Positions 1 to 7,484 are shown, counted from the stretch's first letter. The stretch is DNA of 7,645 bases from Bacteroidales bacterium (GCA_018432645.1 JAHDSP010000062.1:1-7645), one strand, 5' to 3'. The notes: generated by a model not told the origin, from the letters alone. A program made the numbers and translations.

Positions 1-196
1 GAATAAAAAAGTTTTCAATAGTGATTATTCTTATTTAGTTCCAGAATTTTATTCAGTAAAAAATCTATCTGCAGCTGTTAGACTGTCATTTGCATTTGCT
101 GATCCTAATGATATCATTTTATTAGCACCTAATAAATCTAAAATTAATAGTAAATTATATTCAAATAAATTTAAAAATATTGTTAATGAATTATGA
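1..196 (+). CDS. murD: MurD C-terminus (UDP-MurNAc-L-Ala--D-Glu ligase), 5' truncated by the window
   Basis: Only the last 64 codons are present, read from base 2 and ending in TGA at 194-196. MurD is the cytoplasmic ATP-dependent ligase that adds D-glutamate to UDP-MurNAc-L-alanine, and this part would be its domain 3. The call rests on position directly before ftsW, where Bacteroidota carry murD, and on an alignable stretch: AAVRLSFAFADPNDIILLAP resembles the family's EAV..A...A.PGD.VLLSP, and the ending KFKNIVNEL resembles QFKEAVRxL. The usual SPACASFDxF...RG motif that follows LL is replaced by APNKSKINSK and is about three residues short. That motif carries substrate contacts in E. coli MurD (Ser415, Phe422), so its absence is odd. 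The stop overlaps the ftsW start in ATGA, suggesting translational coupling. It could be a divergent or decaying MurD, or less likely another ligase-like protein. Confidence 0.7.
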   Translation, partial: NKKVFNSDYSYLVPEFYSVKNLSAAVRLSFAFADPNDIILLAPNKSKINSKLYSNKFKNIVNEL

Positions 197-1407
197 TTAA
201 AAAGATATTCAAAATTTTCAAAGGAGATAAAACTATATGGATAGTATACTTATTTTTATGTATATTCTCCATGATAGCAGTATATAGTACTATTGGGAAT
301 TTAGCATTTAGATTTAATGAAGGTAATACAACATATTATTTGATACAACATATAATAATATTAATTTTTGGAATCGTATTAGCATATTTAGTACATTTAA
401 TGGATTATCGCATTTGGGGCTTGATAGCCAAATTATTATTTATTATTGCTATACCATTATTGATAATTACACTATTTAAAGGACAAACCACTAATGATGC
501 AGCTAGATGGTTACGAATTCCTGTTATAGGAATTTCATTTCAAACATCAGATTTTGCTAGGTTCGCATTGATTATACTATTAGCTAGGATAGCATCTGCT
601 AAACAAGATAATATAACTGATTTCAAACATGCATATTTACCAATGATAATAGCTGTCGCTATCACAGTAGGATTGATTTTCCCTACAAATTTATCAACAG
701 CAATTTTGATATTAGCTACTGCACTATTAATAATGTACATAGCAAGAGTGCCATTGAAATATTTACTAGCTACAGTTGGCATAGTAATATTCATCATGGG
801 TATATCGATTTTGATAATGCTACAGATGCCAAATAAAGGACGTGTAGGCACTTGGCAGTCGAGAATAGAAAGTTTTACAAATAAAGATGCGGATGTGTCA
901 TACCAAAGAATGAAGGCTGATATAGCTATTGCTAATGGCGGAGTTATAGGAAAATTTCCAGGTAATTCTACTCAACGTGGCACTCTACCCCAATCTCATA
1001 CAGATTTTATCTATGCAATAATAATTGAAGAATTGGGTATGATAGGAGGCATAGCTGTATTACTTCTATATTGTGTGCTAATGTACAGAGCTATTCATGT
1101 GGGCAAACAAAGTAAAGGCTTCTTTGGTGCTTTTTTAGCAATAGGTTTTGGTTTTTATATAGGATTTCAAGCTTTTGTTAATATGTCTGTAACTGTAGGC
1201 ATCATACCTGTTACTGGACAGCCTCTACCAATGATTAGTAAAGGTGGTACTTCTATTATCTTCACCTCCATAGCGATTGGTATTATCCAAAGCATAGCAC
1301 GAGATTACCAAAAAAACTTGAATAAAAATGAATCTAATACCGAAGATGAAGATAATGTAGTAGTAGAAAATGAAAGTAAACAATCAGAAAATATTATAAC
1401 TACATGA
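193..1407 (+). CDS. ftsW: FtsW, SEDS-family septal peptidoglycan glycosyltransferase
   Basis: This is the integral membrane polymerase that links lipid II into septal glycan strands, normally paired with the class B PBP FtsI. The 404-residue protein is strongly hydrophobic, with about ten membrane segments between residues 15 and 375, and ends in a polar acidic cytoplasmic tail (about 380-404). SEDS landmarks are present. They are AARWLRIP around R105-W106, then PTNLSTA, then the extracytoplasmic loop GKFPGNSTQ...LPQSHTDFIYAIIIEELG, whose Asp271 matches the essential aspartate of the family, then PVTGQPLPMISKGGTS (about 339-354). The usual FQPSE.AK motif reads FQTSDFAR (116-123), with three conservative or semi-conservative changes. 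FtsW is preferred over RodA because of the position between murD and murG. The start ATG sits inside ATGA shared with the murD stop; no Shine-Dalgarno site is visible. A 37-base gap follows before murG. Confidence 0.96.
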   Translation: MIKKIFKIFKGDKTIWIVYLFLCIFSMIAVYSTIGNLAFRFNEGNTTYYLIQHIIILIFGIVLAYLVHLMDYRIWGLIAKLLFIIAIPLLIITLFKGQTTNDAARWLRIPVIGISFQTSDFARFALIILLARIASAKQDNITDFKHAYLPMIIAVAITVGLIFPTNLSTAILILATALLIMYIARVPLKYLLATVGIVIFIMGISILIMLQMPNKGRVGTWQSRIESFTNKDADVSYQRMKADIAIANGGVIGKFPGNSTQRGTLPQSHTDFIYAIIIEELGMIGGIAVLLLYCVLMYRAIHVGKQSKGFFGAFLAIGFGFYIGFQAFVNMSVTVGIIPVTGQPLPMISKGGTSIIFTSIAIGIIQSIARDYQKNLNKNESNTEDEDNVVVENESKQSENIITT

Positions 1408-1420
1408 AAAACAATAATTT

Positions 1421-1433
1421 AATTTTAAAAAAT
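1421..1433 (+). promoter_or_regulatory. AT-only translation-initiation leader before murG
   Basis: AATTTTAAAAAAT lies 11 bases before the murG ATG. The identical 13-mer precedes ftsA, and a related TTTAAAAAATTAAAA precedes murC. No GGAGG-like site is present. Bacteroidota are known to use A-rich, unstructured leaders rather than Shine-Dalgarno pairing, so this is read as part of the ribosome loading region. Chance is possible in DNA this AT-rich. Confidence 0.3.
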
Positions 1434-1444
1434 TACATTTGATT

Positions 1445-2548
1445 ATGAATAAAATAAAATCTTGGGTTATTTTCTCTGCTGGTGGAACAGGTGGACATAT
1501 ATTTCCTGCTTTAGCTGTCGCTGAGAGGTTAAGAGAGCTACACCCAGATCTTGGCATATTATTTATTGGCAACAAAAATAGAATGGAAGCTAACATTATA
1601 CCAGAGCATAACTTCCCCATAATTCTATTAGATATGCACGGACTGAATAGGAAAAATTTATTAAAAAATATTAATTTGCCTTTTAAGCTCATAAAATCTT
1701 GGATAGAGCTAAATAAGATTTTTAAAAGATTTAAACCCAAAGTAGCTATCGGATTTGGAGGCTATGTTACATATCCTGTACTTAAATATGCTCAGTGGAT
1801 AGGTGTACCTACTATTGTGCAAGAGCAAAATAGTATTCCTGGTCTTGCTAATATTAAGTTAAGTAAAAAAGCTTCTGCTATTTGTGTAGCTTATCCTACA
1901 ATAAAAAATTATATAAAAACTCCTAATGTACATCTAATAGGCAATCTAGTAAGAAATGAAATCCTTGTGCCAATGTCTAAAGAACAAGCTGCTAATTTCT
2001 GGAATTTAGATATAAACAAAAAAACCATCCTAGCTCTTGGAGGCAGTCTAGGGGCTAAAGCTATAAATGACTTTATTTGCAATATTTTACAAGATTTGAT
2101 AAAAAATGATATTCAATTAATATGGCAAACTGGTGATAAATATTCCATAGAGAGCTGCATTAATCATGATAAAATAAATAAAAGTATTATTGCTAGACCA
2201 TTTATTAATGAGATGAGAGAGGCTTATGCTATGGCTGATGTAGTAATAGCTCGCGCAGGTGCAGGTACTTTAGCTGAATTAGCTGCTCTAGCGAAACCAT
2301 CTATTATTATACCTTCTCCTAATGTCGTGAATAATCATCAATACCTCAATGCTCAAGCTCTTGCTGATAATGATGCAATTATTTTATTAGATGAAAATTT
2401 ATTAGATACTAAAGGAAAAGAAATGATTATAGATTTAATAAATAATGATTCTCTACAAAAACAATTAAGTGAAAACATTAGTAAATTTCATAATCCAAAT
2501 GCTATGGATGATATCATCGAATTAATAGAAAAATATTTAAAAAATTAA
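1445..2548 (+). CDS. murG: MurG, lipid I GlcNAc transferase
   Basis: MurG is the membrane-associated GT28/GT-B enzyme that transfers GlcNAc from UDP-GlcNAc to lipid I, giving lipid II on the inner face of the membrane. It has 367 residues from the ATG at 1445, a usual length. An in-frame TTG at 1439 would add two residues, but the ATG leaves a normal N-terminus with the first glycine-rich loop GGTGGH at 13-18. Further motifs are GFGGYVTYP (103-111), EQN (127-129) with IPGLAN following, GGSLGA (199-204, second glycine loop), QTG, RAGAGTLAEL (270-279) and NNHQ (296-299, in the nucleotide-sugar site region). The linker motif GNPVR reads GNLVR (166-170), an uncommon change. It lies 37 bases after ftsW and 5 bases before murC. 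An AT-only stretch (1421-1433) precedes the start instead of a Shine-Dalgarno site. Confidence 0.96.
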   Translation: MNKIKSWVIFSAGGTGGHIFPALAVAERLRELHPDLGILFIGNKNRMEANIIPEHNFPIILLDMHGLNRKNLLKNINLPFKLIKSWIELNKIFKRFKPKVAIGFGGYVTYPVLKYAQWIGVPTIVQEQNSIPGLANIKLSKKASAICVAYPTIKNYIKTPNVHLIGNLVRNEILVPMSKEQAANFWNLDINKKTILALGGSLGAKAINDFICNILQDLIKNDIQLIWQTGDKYSIESCINHDKINKSIIARPFINEMREAYAMADVVIARAGAGTLAELAALAKPSIIIPSPNVVNNHQYLNAQALADNDAIILLDENLLDTKGKEMIIDLINNDSLQKQLSENISKFHNPNAMDDIIELIEKYLKN

Positions 2549-2553
2549 AAGTA

Positions 2554-3915
2554 ATGAAACTCAATAATATAGAAATACAAAATATATATATGCTTGGCAT
2601 AGGAGGAGTAGGCATGGGAGCCTTAGCCCAATATTTTCTTTACTATGGTTGTCAAGTATATGGTTACGATAGAGCACACTCAGAAATATGCGAAATTTTA
2701 GAAAATAAAGGTGCTAAAATTCATTATCAGTCTAATATTAATCTAATACCTAATGATGTAGATATTGTTATTTATACACCAGCTATACCTTTTGATTTTG
2801 ATGAATTACAAATCATTAAAAATAGAAATTTACCTATTTATAAAAGAAGCGATATACTAGCAATGATAACCCCACAATTAGAAACATATGCTGTAGCTGG
2901 TTCTCATGGTAAATCTACTATTACTGCTATGCTTTCTCATATATGGAGTACCGCAAATAGAGATTTCATAGCTATGGTAGGAGCTCTTGTCAAAGATTAT
3001 GAAAATAATTTTATTATCAATGGTGAACCCAAAGAATTCATTGTAGAAGCAGATGAATATGATAAAACTTTTTTGAAATTCACTGTTGATACAGGAATAA
3101 TAACATCTATAGAACCAGATCATTTAGATATTTACAAAAATTTCGATGCTTTAAAAGGTGCATTTAGAGAATTTGTTAATAAAATTAAAAACGAAATTTG
3201 GATAGATGAAAATGTGAATTTGCAAACTGATAAAAATATAAACACCTATGGCTTGTCGAATAAATCAGATATCTATGCATATAATATAAGATTAGAAGAT
3301 GGAAAATTTGTTTTTGACATTTACTCTAATTACCATCATGTAAAAATAGAAAACCTAAAGTTGAATATAGCTGGCATGCATAATATCAGGAATGCAACTG
3401 CGGCGATAGCTATTGCTTTATCAAAAAATATTAATATAGATCAAATAAAAAAAGCCATTAATACCTATCCTGGATTAAAAAGACGTTTAGATTTAATTTA
3501 TAATGGTAAAAGTAAAAAATATTATGATGATTATGCACATCATCCTACTGAAATAGATACATTATTTGATACGTTAAAAACTTTATATCCTGATAAAACT
3601 TTTTGTGCTATTTTTCAACCTCATTTATATAGTAGAACTTCGTATTTAGCTGATGCTTTTGCCACTTCATTATCTAAATGGGATAGAATAATTTTATTAG
3701 ATATTTATCCAGCTAGAGAAAAACCAATAGATGGCATTACATCTGAATGGTTATTAAGTAAAATCAACAATAATAATAAATATCTAATGTCAAAAGATGA
3801 ATTATTAACAAATTTAAATAATATTAGCGAAGATATTTTAGTAACTATTGGTGCTGGAGATATAGAGAGCCTCCGAGAACCAATAAAAAATAAATTAATG
3901 GAATATGAAACATAA
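2554..3915 (+). CDS. murC: MurC, UDP-N-acetylmuramate--L-alanine ligase
   Basis: MurC is the cytoplasmic ATP-dependent ligase that joins L-alanine to UDP-MurNAc, the first stem-peptide step. The 453 residues cover all three Mur ligase domains. The N-terminal UDP-binding domain opens with LGIGGVGMGALAQ (Gly15, Gly17, Gly18, Gly20). The central ATPase has the P-loop GSHGKST (116-122, Lys120), EADEYD (165-170), EPDHLDIY and GMHNIRNA. The C-terminal domain has GLKRRLD, DDYAHHPTE (His329-Glu333), FQPHLYSRT (Gln355-His357), DIYPARE and GAGDI (433-437). The P-loop has serines where GTHGKTT is usual, and GALVKDY replaces a GG-type loop; both look tolerable. MurC is chosen over Mpl because of length, the AHHPTE motif and cluster position. 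It starts 5 bases after murG, and its last 11 bases overlap ftsQ in another frame, suggesting translational coupling. Confidence 0.97.
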   Translation: MKLNNIEIQNIYMLGIGGVGMGALAQYFLYYGCQVYGYDRAHSEICEILENKGAKIHYQSNINLIPNDVDIVIYTPAIPFDFDELQIIKNRNLPIYKRSDILAMITPQLETYAVAGSHGKSTITAMLSHIWSTANRDFIAMVGALVKDYENNFIINGEPKEFIVEADEYDKTFLKFTVDTGIITSIEPDHLDIYKNFDALKGAFREFVNKIKNEIWIDENVNLQTDKNINTYGLSNKSDIYAYNIRLEDGKFVFDIYSNYHHVKIENLKLNIAGMHNIRNATAAIAIALSKNINIDQIKKAINTYPGLKRRLDLIYNGKSKKYYDDYAHHPTEIDTLFDTLKTLYPDKTFCAIFQPHLYSRTSYLADAFATSLSKWDRIILLDIYPAREKPIDGITSEWLLSKINNNNKYLMSKDELLTNLNNISEDILVTIGAGDIESLREPIKNKLMEYET

Positions 3916-4702
3916 AAAGTGGTTAATAACATTAAGTATTATTTTACCAATAATCATAATTATTGGCTGGCTAGCCATTAGAGACAGGTTAGCAGCCACT
4001 TCTATTTCTCGAATAGAGCTAAACATAAATACAGCAGACACTAATAAAATAATAGATTCTACTTATGTTTTAGATCTAATTTACCAAGTTACTCCTAGAG
4101 TGATAGGATTGATGATAGAGGATTTCCCATTAGATAAGGTTTATCAAACAATTAAAAAATCGAATTATGTAGAGAATGTATTTTGTAATATCAAATTAGA
4201 TGGCACACTAAAGATAGATGTTTGGGCACGTTGTCCATTATTGCATATCATTACTAATGATGGTTATGAATGTATTATAGACACATCTGGATTTATAATG
4301 CCAGTACCTAAAAAGTATAATTTATATATTCCAGTAGCTTATGGCAATATTAAAACAAAAGTAAAAATTGGTTCAAAAGTAAAAAATATCAAATCCTACA
4401 CTTATGAATCAAAAGATTTTACTGAATTAGATAAGCTCTATTATCTAGCAAAAAATATAAAAAATAATGAAGTAGCAAAATTACTATTTTGGGATATTTA
4501 TGTAGAAAATCAAAAATCTTTCTATCTATACCCAATTGTTGGCAATCAATATATACGGTTAGGAGATGTAGATCAGATAGATGATAAACTAGAAAACATC
4601 TCGATTTTCTATAATAACATACAACATATTTCAGATATTAGTAATTTTGTTGGATTTGATTTGAGGGTACCACCACAAGTAATAGCAATCAAGCAATTAT
4701 GA
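3905..4702 (+). CDS. ftsQ: FtsQ/DivIB-like cell division protein
   Basis: FtsQ is a bitopic inner-membrane protein that scaffolds the divisome and links early cytoplasmic proteins to the late FtsB-FtsL-FtsW-FtsI group. The 265 residues show a short basic N-terminus (KHKK), one membrane helix at about 6-25 rich in Ile and Leu, and a periplasmic remainder. Residues about 35-120 fit a POTRA-like domain: SRIELNI, then FPLDKVYQTIKKSNYVENV and GTLKIDVWARCPLLHI. The beta domain includes the IIDTSGFIMPVP stretch around 124-135 and GNQYIRLGDVDQIDDKLENI (213 onward), both typical of Bacteroidota FtsQ, where sequence similarity to the E. coli protein is very low. The place between murC and ftsA supports the call strongly. 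The start overlaps the murC end by 11 bases; 31 AT-rich bases separate it from ftsA. Confidence 0.9.
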   Translation: MKHKKWLITLSIILPIIIIIGWLAIRDRLAATSISRIELNINTADTNKIIDSTYVLDLIYQVTPRVIGLMIEDFPLDKVYQTIKKSNYVENVFCNIKLDGTLKIDVWARCPLLHIITNDGYECIIDTSGFIMPVPKKYNLYIPVAYGNIKTKVKIGSKVKNIKSYTYESKDFTELDKLYYLAKNIKNNEVAKLLFWDIYVENQKSFYLYPIVGNQYIRLGDVDQIDDKLENISIFYNNIQHISDISNFVGFDLRVPPQVIAIKQL

Positions 4703-4713
4703 AAGAGATTTTA

Positions 4714-4726
4714 AATTTTAAAAAAT
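4714..4726 (+). promoter_or_regulatory. AT-only translation-initiation leader before ftsA
   Basis: This is the same 13-mer AATTTTAAAAAAT seen before murG, here 7 bases upstream of the ftsA ATG within the 31-base ftsQ-ftsA gap. The inference is the same: an unstructured A-rich ribosome entry site in place of a Shine-Dalgarno sequence. No promoter-like TTTG...TAnnTTTG pair is seen in this gap, so ftsA is probably read from upstream. Confidence 0.3.
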
Positions 4727-4733
4727 ATATAAT

Positions 4734-6023
4734 ATGAAAAAACAAATTAATAATTCAGAAGAGCAAATTTACGTGGGCCTAGATATAGGCACCACAAAAT
4801 TAGCAATGGTTGCGGGTAAACAAAATGTAGATGGGAAGCTAGAAATCATAGGACATGAAGTTTCTACTAGCAAAGGTGTGAGAAGAGGAACAGTAATCAA
4901 TGTGCAAAAAACTGTTGATGGACTAAAAGAACTCAAAACAAGGATGTTAAATGATTTTGGCATAGACGTAGGAATAGTAAATCTCGGCATCGCTGGCAAA
5001 TATGTGGAAAGTATAAATGTAGAACATAGCATGATGCGCAAAAATCCTAAAAACATGATTACTGAACAAGAAATAAATGATTTTTTAGAAACAGTAAATC
5101 ACATGCTCAAACAACCTGGTAAGGAAATCATACACTTAATACCACAGGAATATATTATAAATGATGAAAGTGGTATAATAGATGTAATAGGTGCAGTAGG
5201 TACTAGTTTAAAATGCAAATTTCATGCCGTCGTAGCAGATATGTCTGCCGTAGAAATGTTGAAAGATTGCGTTACTATGGCCGATATGGATATAGCAAAT
5301 ATTATGCTCGAGCCTATAGCCTCAGCTAAAGCTGTATTAGAAGAACAAGAAAGGGAAGGTGGTGTAGTTTTAGTAGATATAGGTGGTGGTACTACTGATA
5401 TAGCAATTATTAAAGACGGTATCGTTAGACATACTTGTGTAATTCCTTTCGGCGGCGAAGCTATCACAGAAGATTTAAAAAATGGATTATCTCTTTTAAA
5501 AGATGAAGCAGAAATTTGTAAACTAAACTATGGGAATGCTATACCTGCTGATGTGAATCCTAATGATGTAATCGCTTTTCAAGCAATGAAAAATTTCCCT
5601 ACTAGGGAGTTTTCTCTTAAAGCAATTAGTGAAATTATTAGTGCTAGATTAACAGAAATTTTAGAAACTGTAAATTATGAAATACATTTATCACAAATAT
5701 CTTCTCCATTGATTGGAGGTATAGTACTAACTGGTGGCGGTTCATTAATCAAAAATACTACTCAATTATCTTCATATATCACTGGAATGTCTGCTAGAAT
5801 AGGTAGTCCCAATCACTTATTATCGCATGATACTCCTAATACATTACTTTCGCCACAATATTCTACAGTTATTGGTTTACTACTAAATGCTATAGAAAAT
5901 GACAAGTATAAATTCTCTCTAAATAATAAACTAAATGATACCAAAATAGCAGCCCAACAAGATAAAAAAGAAAAAAAACGCAAATTTGATATTTTTGGTA
6001 ATCTAGCAAATTTCTTCGATTAA
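4734..6023 (+). CDS. ftsA: FtsA, actin-like membrane anchor of the Z ring
   Basis: FtsA is an actin-fold ATPase that polymerises on the inner membrane, tethers FtsZ and recruits later divisome proteins. The 429 residues show phosphate loop 1 VGLDIGTTK (14-22), the 1C/SHS2 region with VNLGIAGKYVES and HLIPQEY, phosphate loop 2 VDIGGGTTD (214-222), and the adenosine motif LTGGGSLI around 332-339. The last residues, KKRKFDIFGNLANFFD, combine a basic patch with an amphipathic helix and match the usual FtsA membrane-targeting tail. Length is normal. The start at 4734 leaves a short polar leader before the first strand; upstream is AT-rich without a Shine-Dalgarno site. It lies 14 bases before ftsZ, the common ftsA-ftsZ pairing. 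Confidence 0.97.
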   Translation: MKKQINNSEEQIYVGLDIGTTKLAMVAGKQNVDGKLEIIGHEVSTSKGVRRGTVINVQKTVDGLKELKTRMLNDFGIDVGIVNLGIAGKYVESINVEHSMMRKNPKNMITEQEINDFLETVNHMLKQPGKEIIHLIPQEYIINDESGIIDVIGAVGTSLKCKFHAVVADMSAVEMLKDCVTMADMDIANIMLEPIASAKAVLEEQEREGGVVLVDIGGGTTDIAIIKDGIVRHTCVIPFGGEAITEDLKNGLSLLKDEAEICKLNYGNAIPADVNPNDVIAFQAMKNFPTREFSLKAISEIISARLTEILETVNYEIHLSQISSPLIGGIVLTGGGSLIKNTTQLSSYITGMSARIGSPNHLLSHDTPNTLLSPQYSTVIGLLLNAIENDKYKFSLNNKLNDTKIAAQQDKKEKKRKFDIFGNLANFFD

Positions 6024-6037
6024 AAAAATTTAAAATT

Positions 6038-7252
6038 ATGGAAAAACAATCATTTGAATTCATATTACCAACATCAGAATCTCCTATTATTAAAGTTATG
6101 GGGATAGGTGGTGGTGGATGTAATGCTGTCAAACATATGTTTGACAAAGGCATCAAAGGAGTAGATTTTGTTATTTGCAATACAGATGTGCAAGTTTTAG
6201 AATCTAATCCTATACCTACAAAAATAAAATTAGGTGACACAGGATTAGGAGCAGGCTCTAAACCAGAAATTGCTAAACAAGCTGCAGAAGATAGCTCTGA
6301 AGATATTAGTGAAATTCTAAAAAATAATACCAAAATGTTATTTATCACTGCTGGTATGGGCGGTGGCACAGGTACTGGCGCTGCACCTGTTGTTGCTAAA
6401 ATTGCTAAAGACCTGAATATCCTTACCGTAGCTATTGTAACTACTCCATTCATGTTCGAAGGGAATATACGATATCAACAAGCCATGACAGGCATCGACG
6501 AACTACGTCAAAATGTAGATGCTCTACTAGTAATACATAATGAAAAATTATTTGATCTTTACCCTGAGTTGAAAATTAGCAATGCCTTTTCAATAGTAGA
6601 TGATATCTTATTAACAGCTGCTAAAGGTATAGCAGAAATAATTACCGTTGCTGGAGTAGTAAATGTAGATTTCGAAGACGTAAAAACAGTGATGAAAGAT
6701 AGTGGAATAGCATTGATGGGAACAGGATATGCTGAAGGCGAAAATAGAGCTATCAAATCTCTTGAAACAGCTATTCATTCTCCCTTATTAAGTGAAATTT
6801 CAATAATTGGAGCACAAAATGTATTATTATATATCTCTTATGGCAGTGATGAACTAACTATTAGAGAATTTAATGAAATGACTTCATATCTAAAAAATGA
6901 AACTGGCGGCGCCAATGTAATATGGGGCAACTCTTTTAATCCAGAATTAAATGGAGTACAAGTAACCATTATTGCTACAGGTTTTAATGCAAATAATTCT
7001 ACAATAAATGCTAATCAAAATTATGAAAATAAAAACTTTAATTCTTTAAATGCTGGTGAAGGGAAAATTGGTTATGGTAGAAACTATAAAGACGACCAAG
7101 AATTAGAAAAATTCGAAAATGAACCTGCATACATTAGAAAAGGTAAAAAAATAAATTTAAATGCACCCACAAGTGGTAATATAACCGTTAAAATAAATAA
7201 AAATAATACTACTATTGGAGAGAATAATTACTTGTATAAACATGTAGATTGA
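6038..7252 (+). CDS. ftsZ: FtsZ, tubulin-like GTPase of the Z ring
   Basis: FtsZ polymerises at midcell in a GTP-dependent way and organises the divisome. In the 404 residues the GTPase core is fully conserved: MGIGGGGCNAV (21-31), NTD (48-50), the tubulin signature GGGTGTG (108-114), TPFMFEG (135-141), and the T7 loop NVDFEDV (208-214) with Asp210 and Asp213, the catalytic aspartates by alignment with E. coli. The core ends near VTIIATGF (about 309-316). An Asn-rich, disordered-looking linker follows, with EPAYIRKG (362-369) resembling the PAY.R. element of Bacteroidota FtsZ. The extreme C-terminus NNYLYKHVD (396-404) replaces the E. coli-type FtsA-binding peptide and resembles the NNxFLHDNVD-like Bacteroidota ending, recalled from memory, with some changes. 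It starts 14 bases after ftsA and is the last clear gene of the cluster. Confidence 0.98.
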   Translation: MEKQSFEFILPTSESPIIKVMGIGGGGCNAVKHMFDKGIKGVDFVICNTDVQVLESNPIPTKIKLGDTGLGAGSKPEIAKQAAEDSSEDISEILKNNTKMLFITAGMGGGTGTGAAPVVAKIAKDLNILTVAIVTTPFMFEGNIRYQQAMTGIDELRQNVDALLVIHNEKLFDLYPELKISNAFSIVDDILLTAAKGIAEIITVAGVVNVDFEDVKTVMKDSGIALMGTGYAEGENRAIKSLETAIHSPLLSEISIIGAQNVLLYISYGSDELTIREFNEMTSYLKNETGGANVIWGNSFNPELNGVQVTIIATGFNANNSTINANQNYENKNFNSLNAGEGKIGYGRNYKDDQELEKFENEPAYIRKGKKINLNAPTSGNITVKINKNNTTIGENNYLYKHVD

Positions 7253-7253
7253 T

Positions 7254-7355
7254 ATGATTCTATTGGATGAAACTCATCTATTGTTTTACTTAAAACAGAT
7301 TTTTCTGCAAAATATTAAAAAAATAAGACCAGATAGTAGTATCAGCCTAAACTAA
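7254..7355 (+). CDS. Doubtful small ORF directly after ftsZ (33 codons)
   Basis: ATG follows the ftsZ stop by one base (TGATATG), a spacing that allows translation by terminating ribosomes. The ORF runs 33 codons to TAA. The product would begin MILLDETHLLFYLKQIF and end RPDSSISLN, giving a hydrophobic/amphipathic first half and a polar tail. I recognise no family. It does not resemble the start of a GatB/YqeY protein. ORFs of this length arise by chance in AT-rich DNA, and a terminator-like hairpin lies inside it, so it may well be untranslated 3' sequence of ftsZ mRNA. Confidence 0.2.
   Translation: MILLDETHLLFYLKQIFLQNIKKIRPDSSISLN
7281..7304 (+). terminator. Weak candidate terminator after ftsZ
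   Basis: TGTTTT (7282-7287) and AAAACA (7292-7297) can pair around an ACTT loop, with one extra T-G wobble at the base, and TTTTT follows at 7300-7304. Only one G-C pair is present, so the stem would be unstable. It is listed because no better terminator was found between ftsZ and the next gene. It lies inside the doubtful ORF at 7254-7355. Confidence 0.22.
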
Positions 7356-7416
7356 GTGGTATTTTGTTTTAATTTTATGTAGGTAATAAGTTCAAATAAT
7401 TAAAAAGCAAGATTTC

Positions 7417-7440
7417 CTCAATAATTATCAGGCTATTGAG
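7417..7440. repeat. 7-bp perfect inverted repeat, 10-base loop
   Basis: CTCAATA (7417-7423) and TATTGAG (7434-7440) are perfect reverse complements around ATTATCAGGC. No T run follows on the + strand, so it is not a classic intrinsic terminator in that direction. On the - strand a T-rich stretch follows several bases after the stem. It could be an mRNA stem, a protein-binding site or chance. A second CTATT directly after the right arm makes a short direct repeat. Confidence 0.35.
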
Positions 7441-7484
7441 CTATTAAAAGGTTATTAATTCTGGGGGAAGATCAATTATATATT

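Noticed and set aside
1434..1441. Perfect TAnnTTTG (TACATTTG) just before the murG ATG, suggesting an internal or leaderless promoter.
   Set aside because: There is no TTTG-like -33 element 19-21 bases upstream and it sits 3 bases from the start codon; best read as chance in AT-rich DNA.
1439..1444. Upstream in-frame TTG start for murG adding two residues.
   Set aside because: The ATG at 1445 gives a normal MurG N-terminus, and the TTG lies only two codons before it with no supporting ribosome site.
1384..1740. 118-codon open frame on the - strand over the murG start.
   Set aside because: It is antisense to the well-conserved MurG N-terminal domain; no family resemblance.
5890..6453. 187-codon open frame on the - strand across the ftsA-ftsZ junction.
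   Set aside because: It lies antisense to the conserved FtsA tail and FtsZ GTPase core, and its product is low-complexity and Pro/Ile-rich, as expected from a shadow frame.
7332..7343. GATA-GTAG-TATC mini-hairpin as a terminator.
   Set aside because: The stem is only 4 bp and no T run follows closely.
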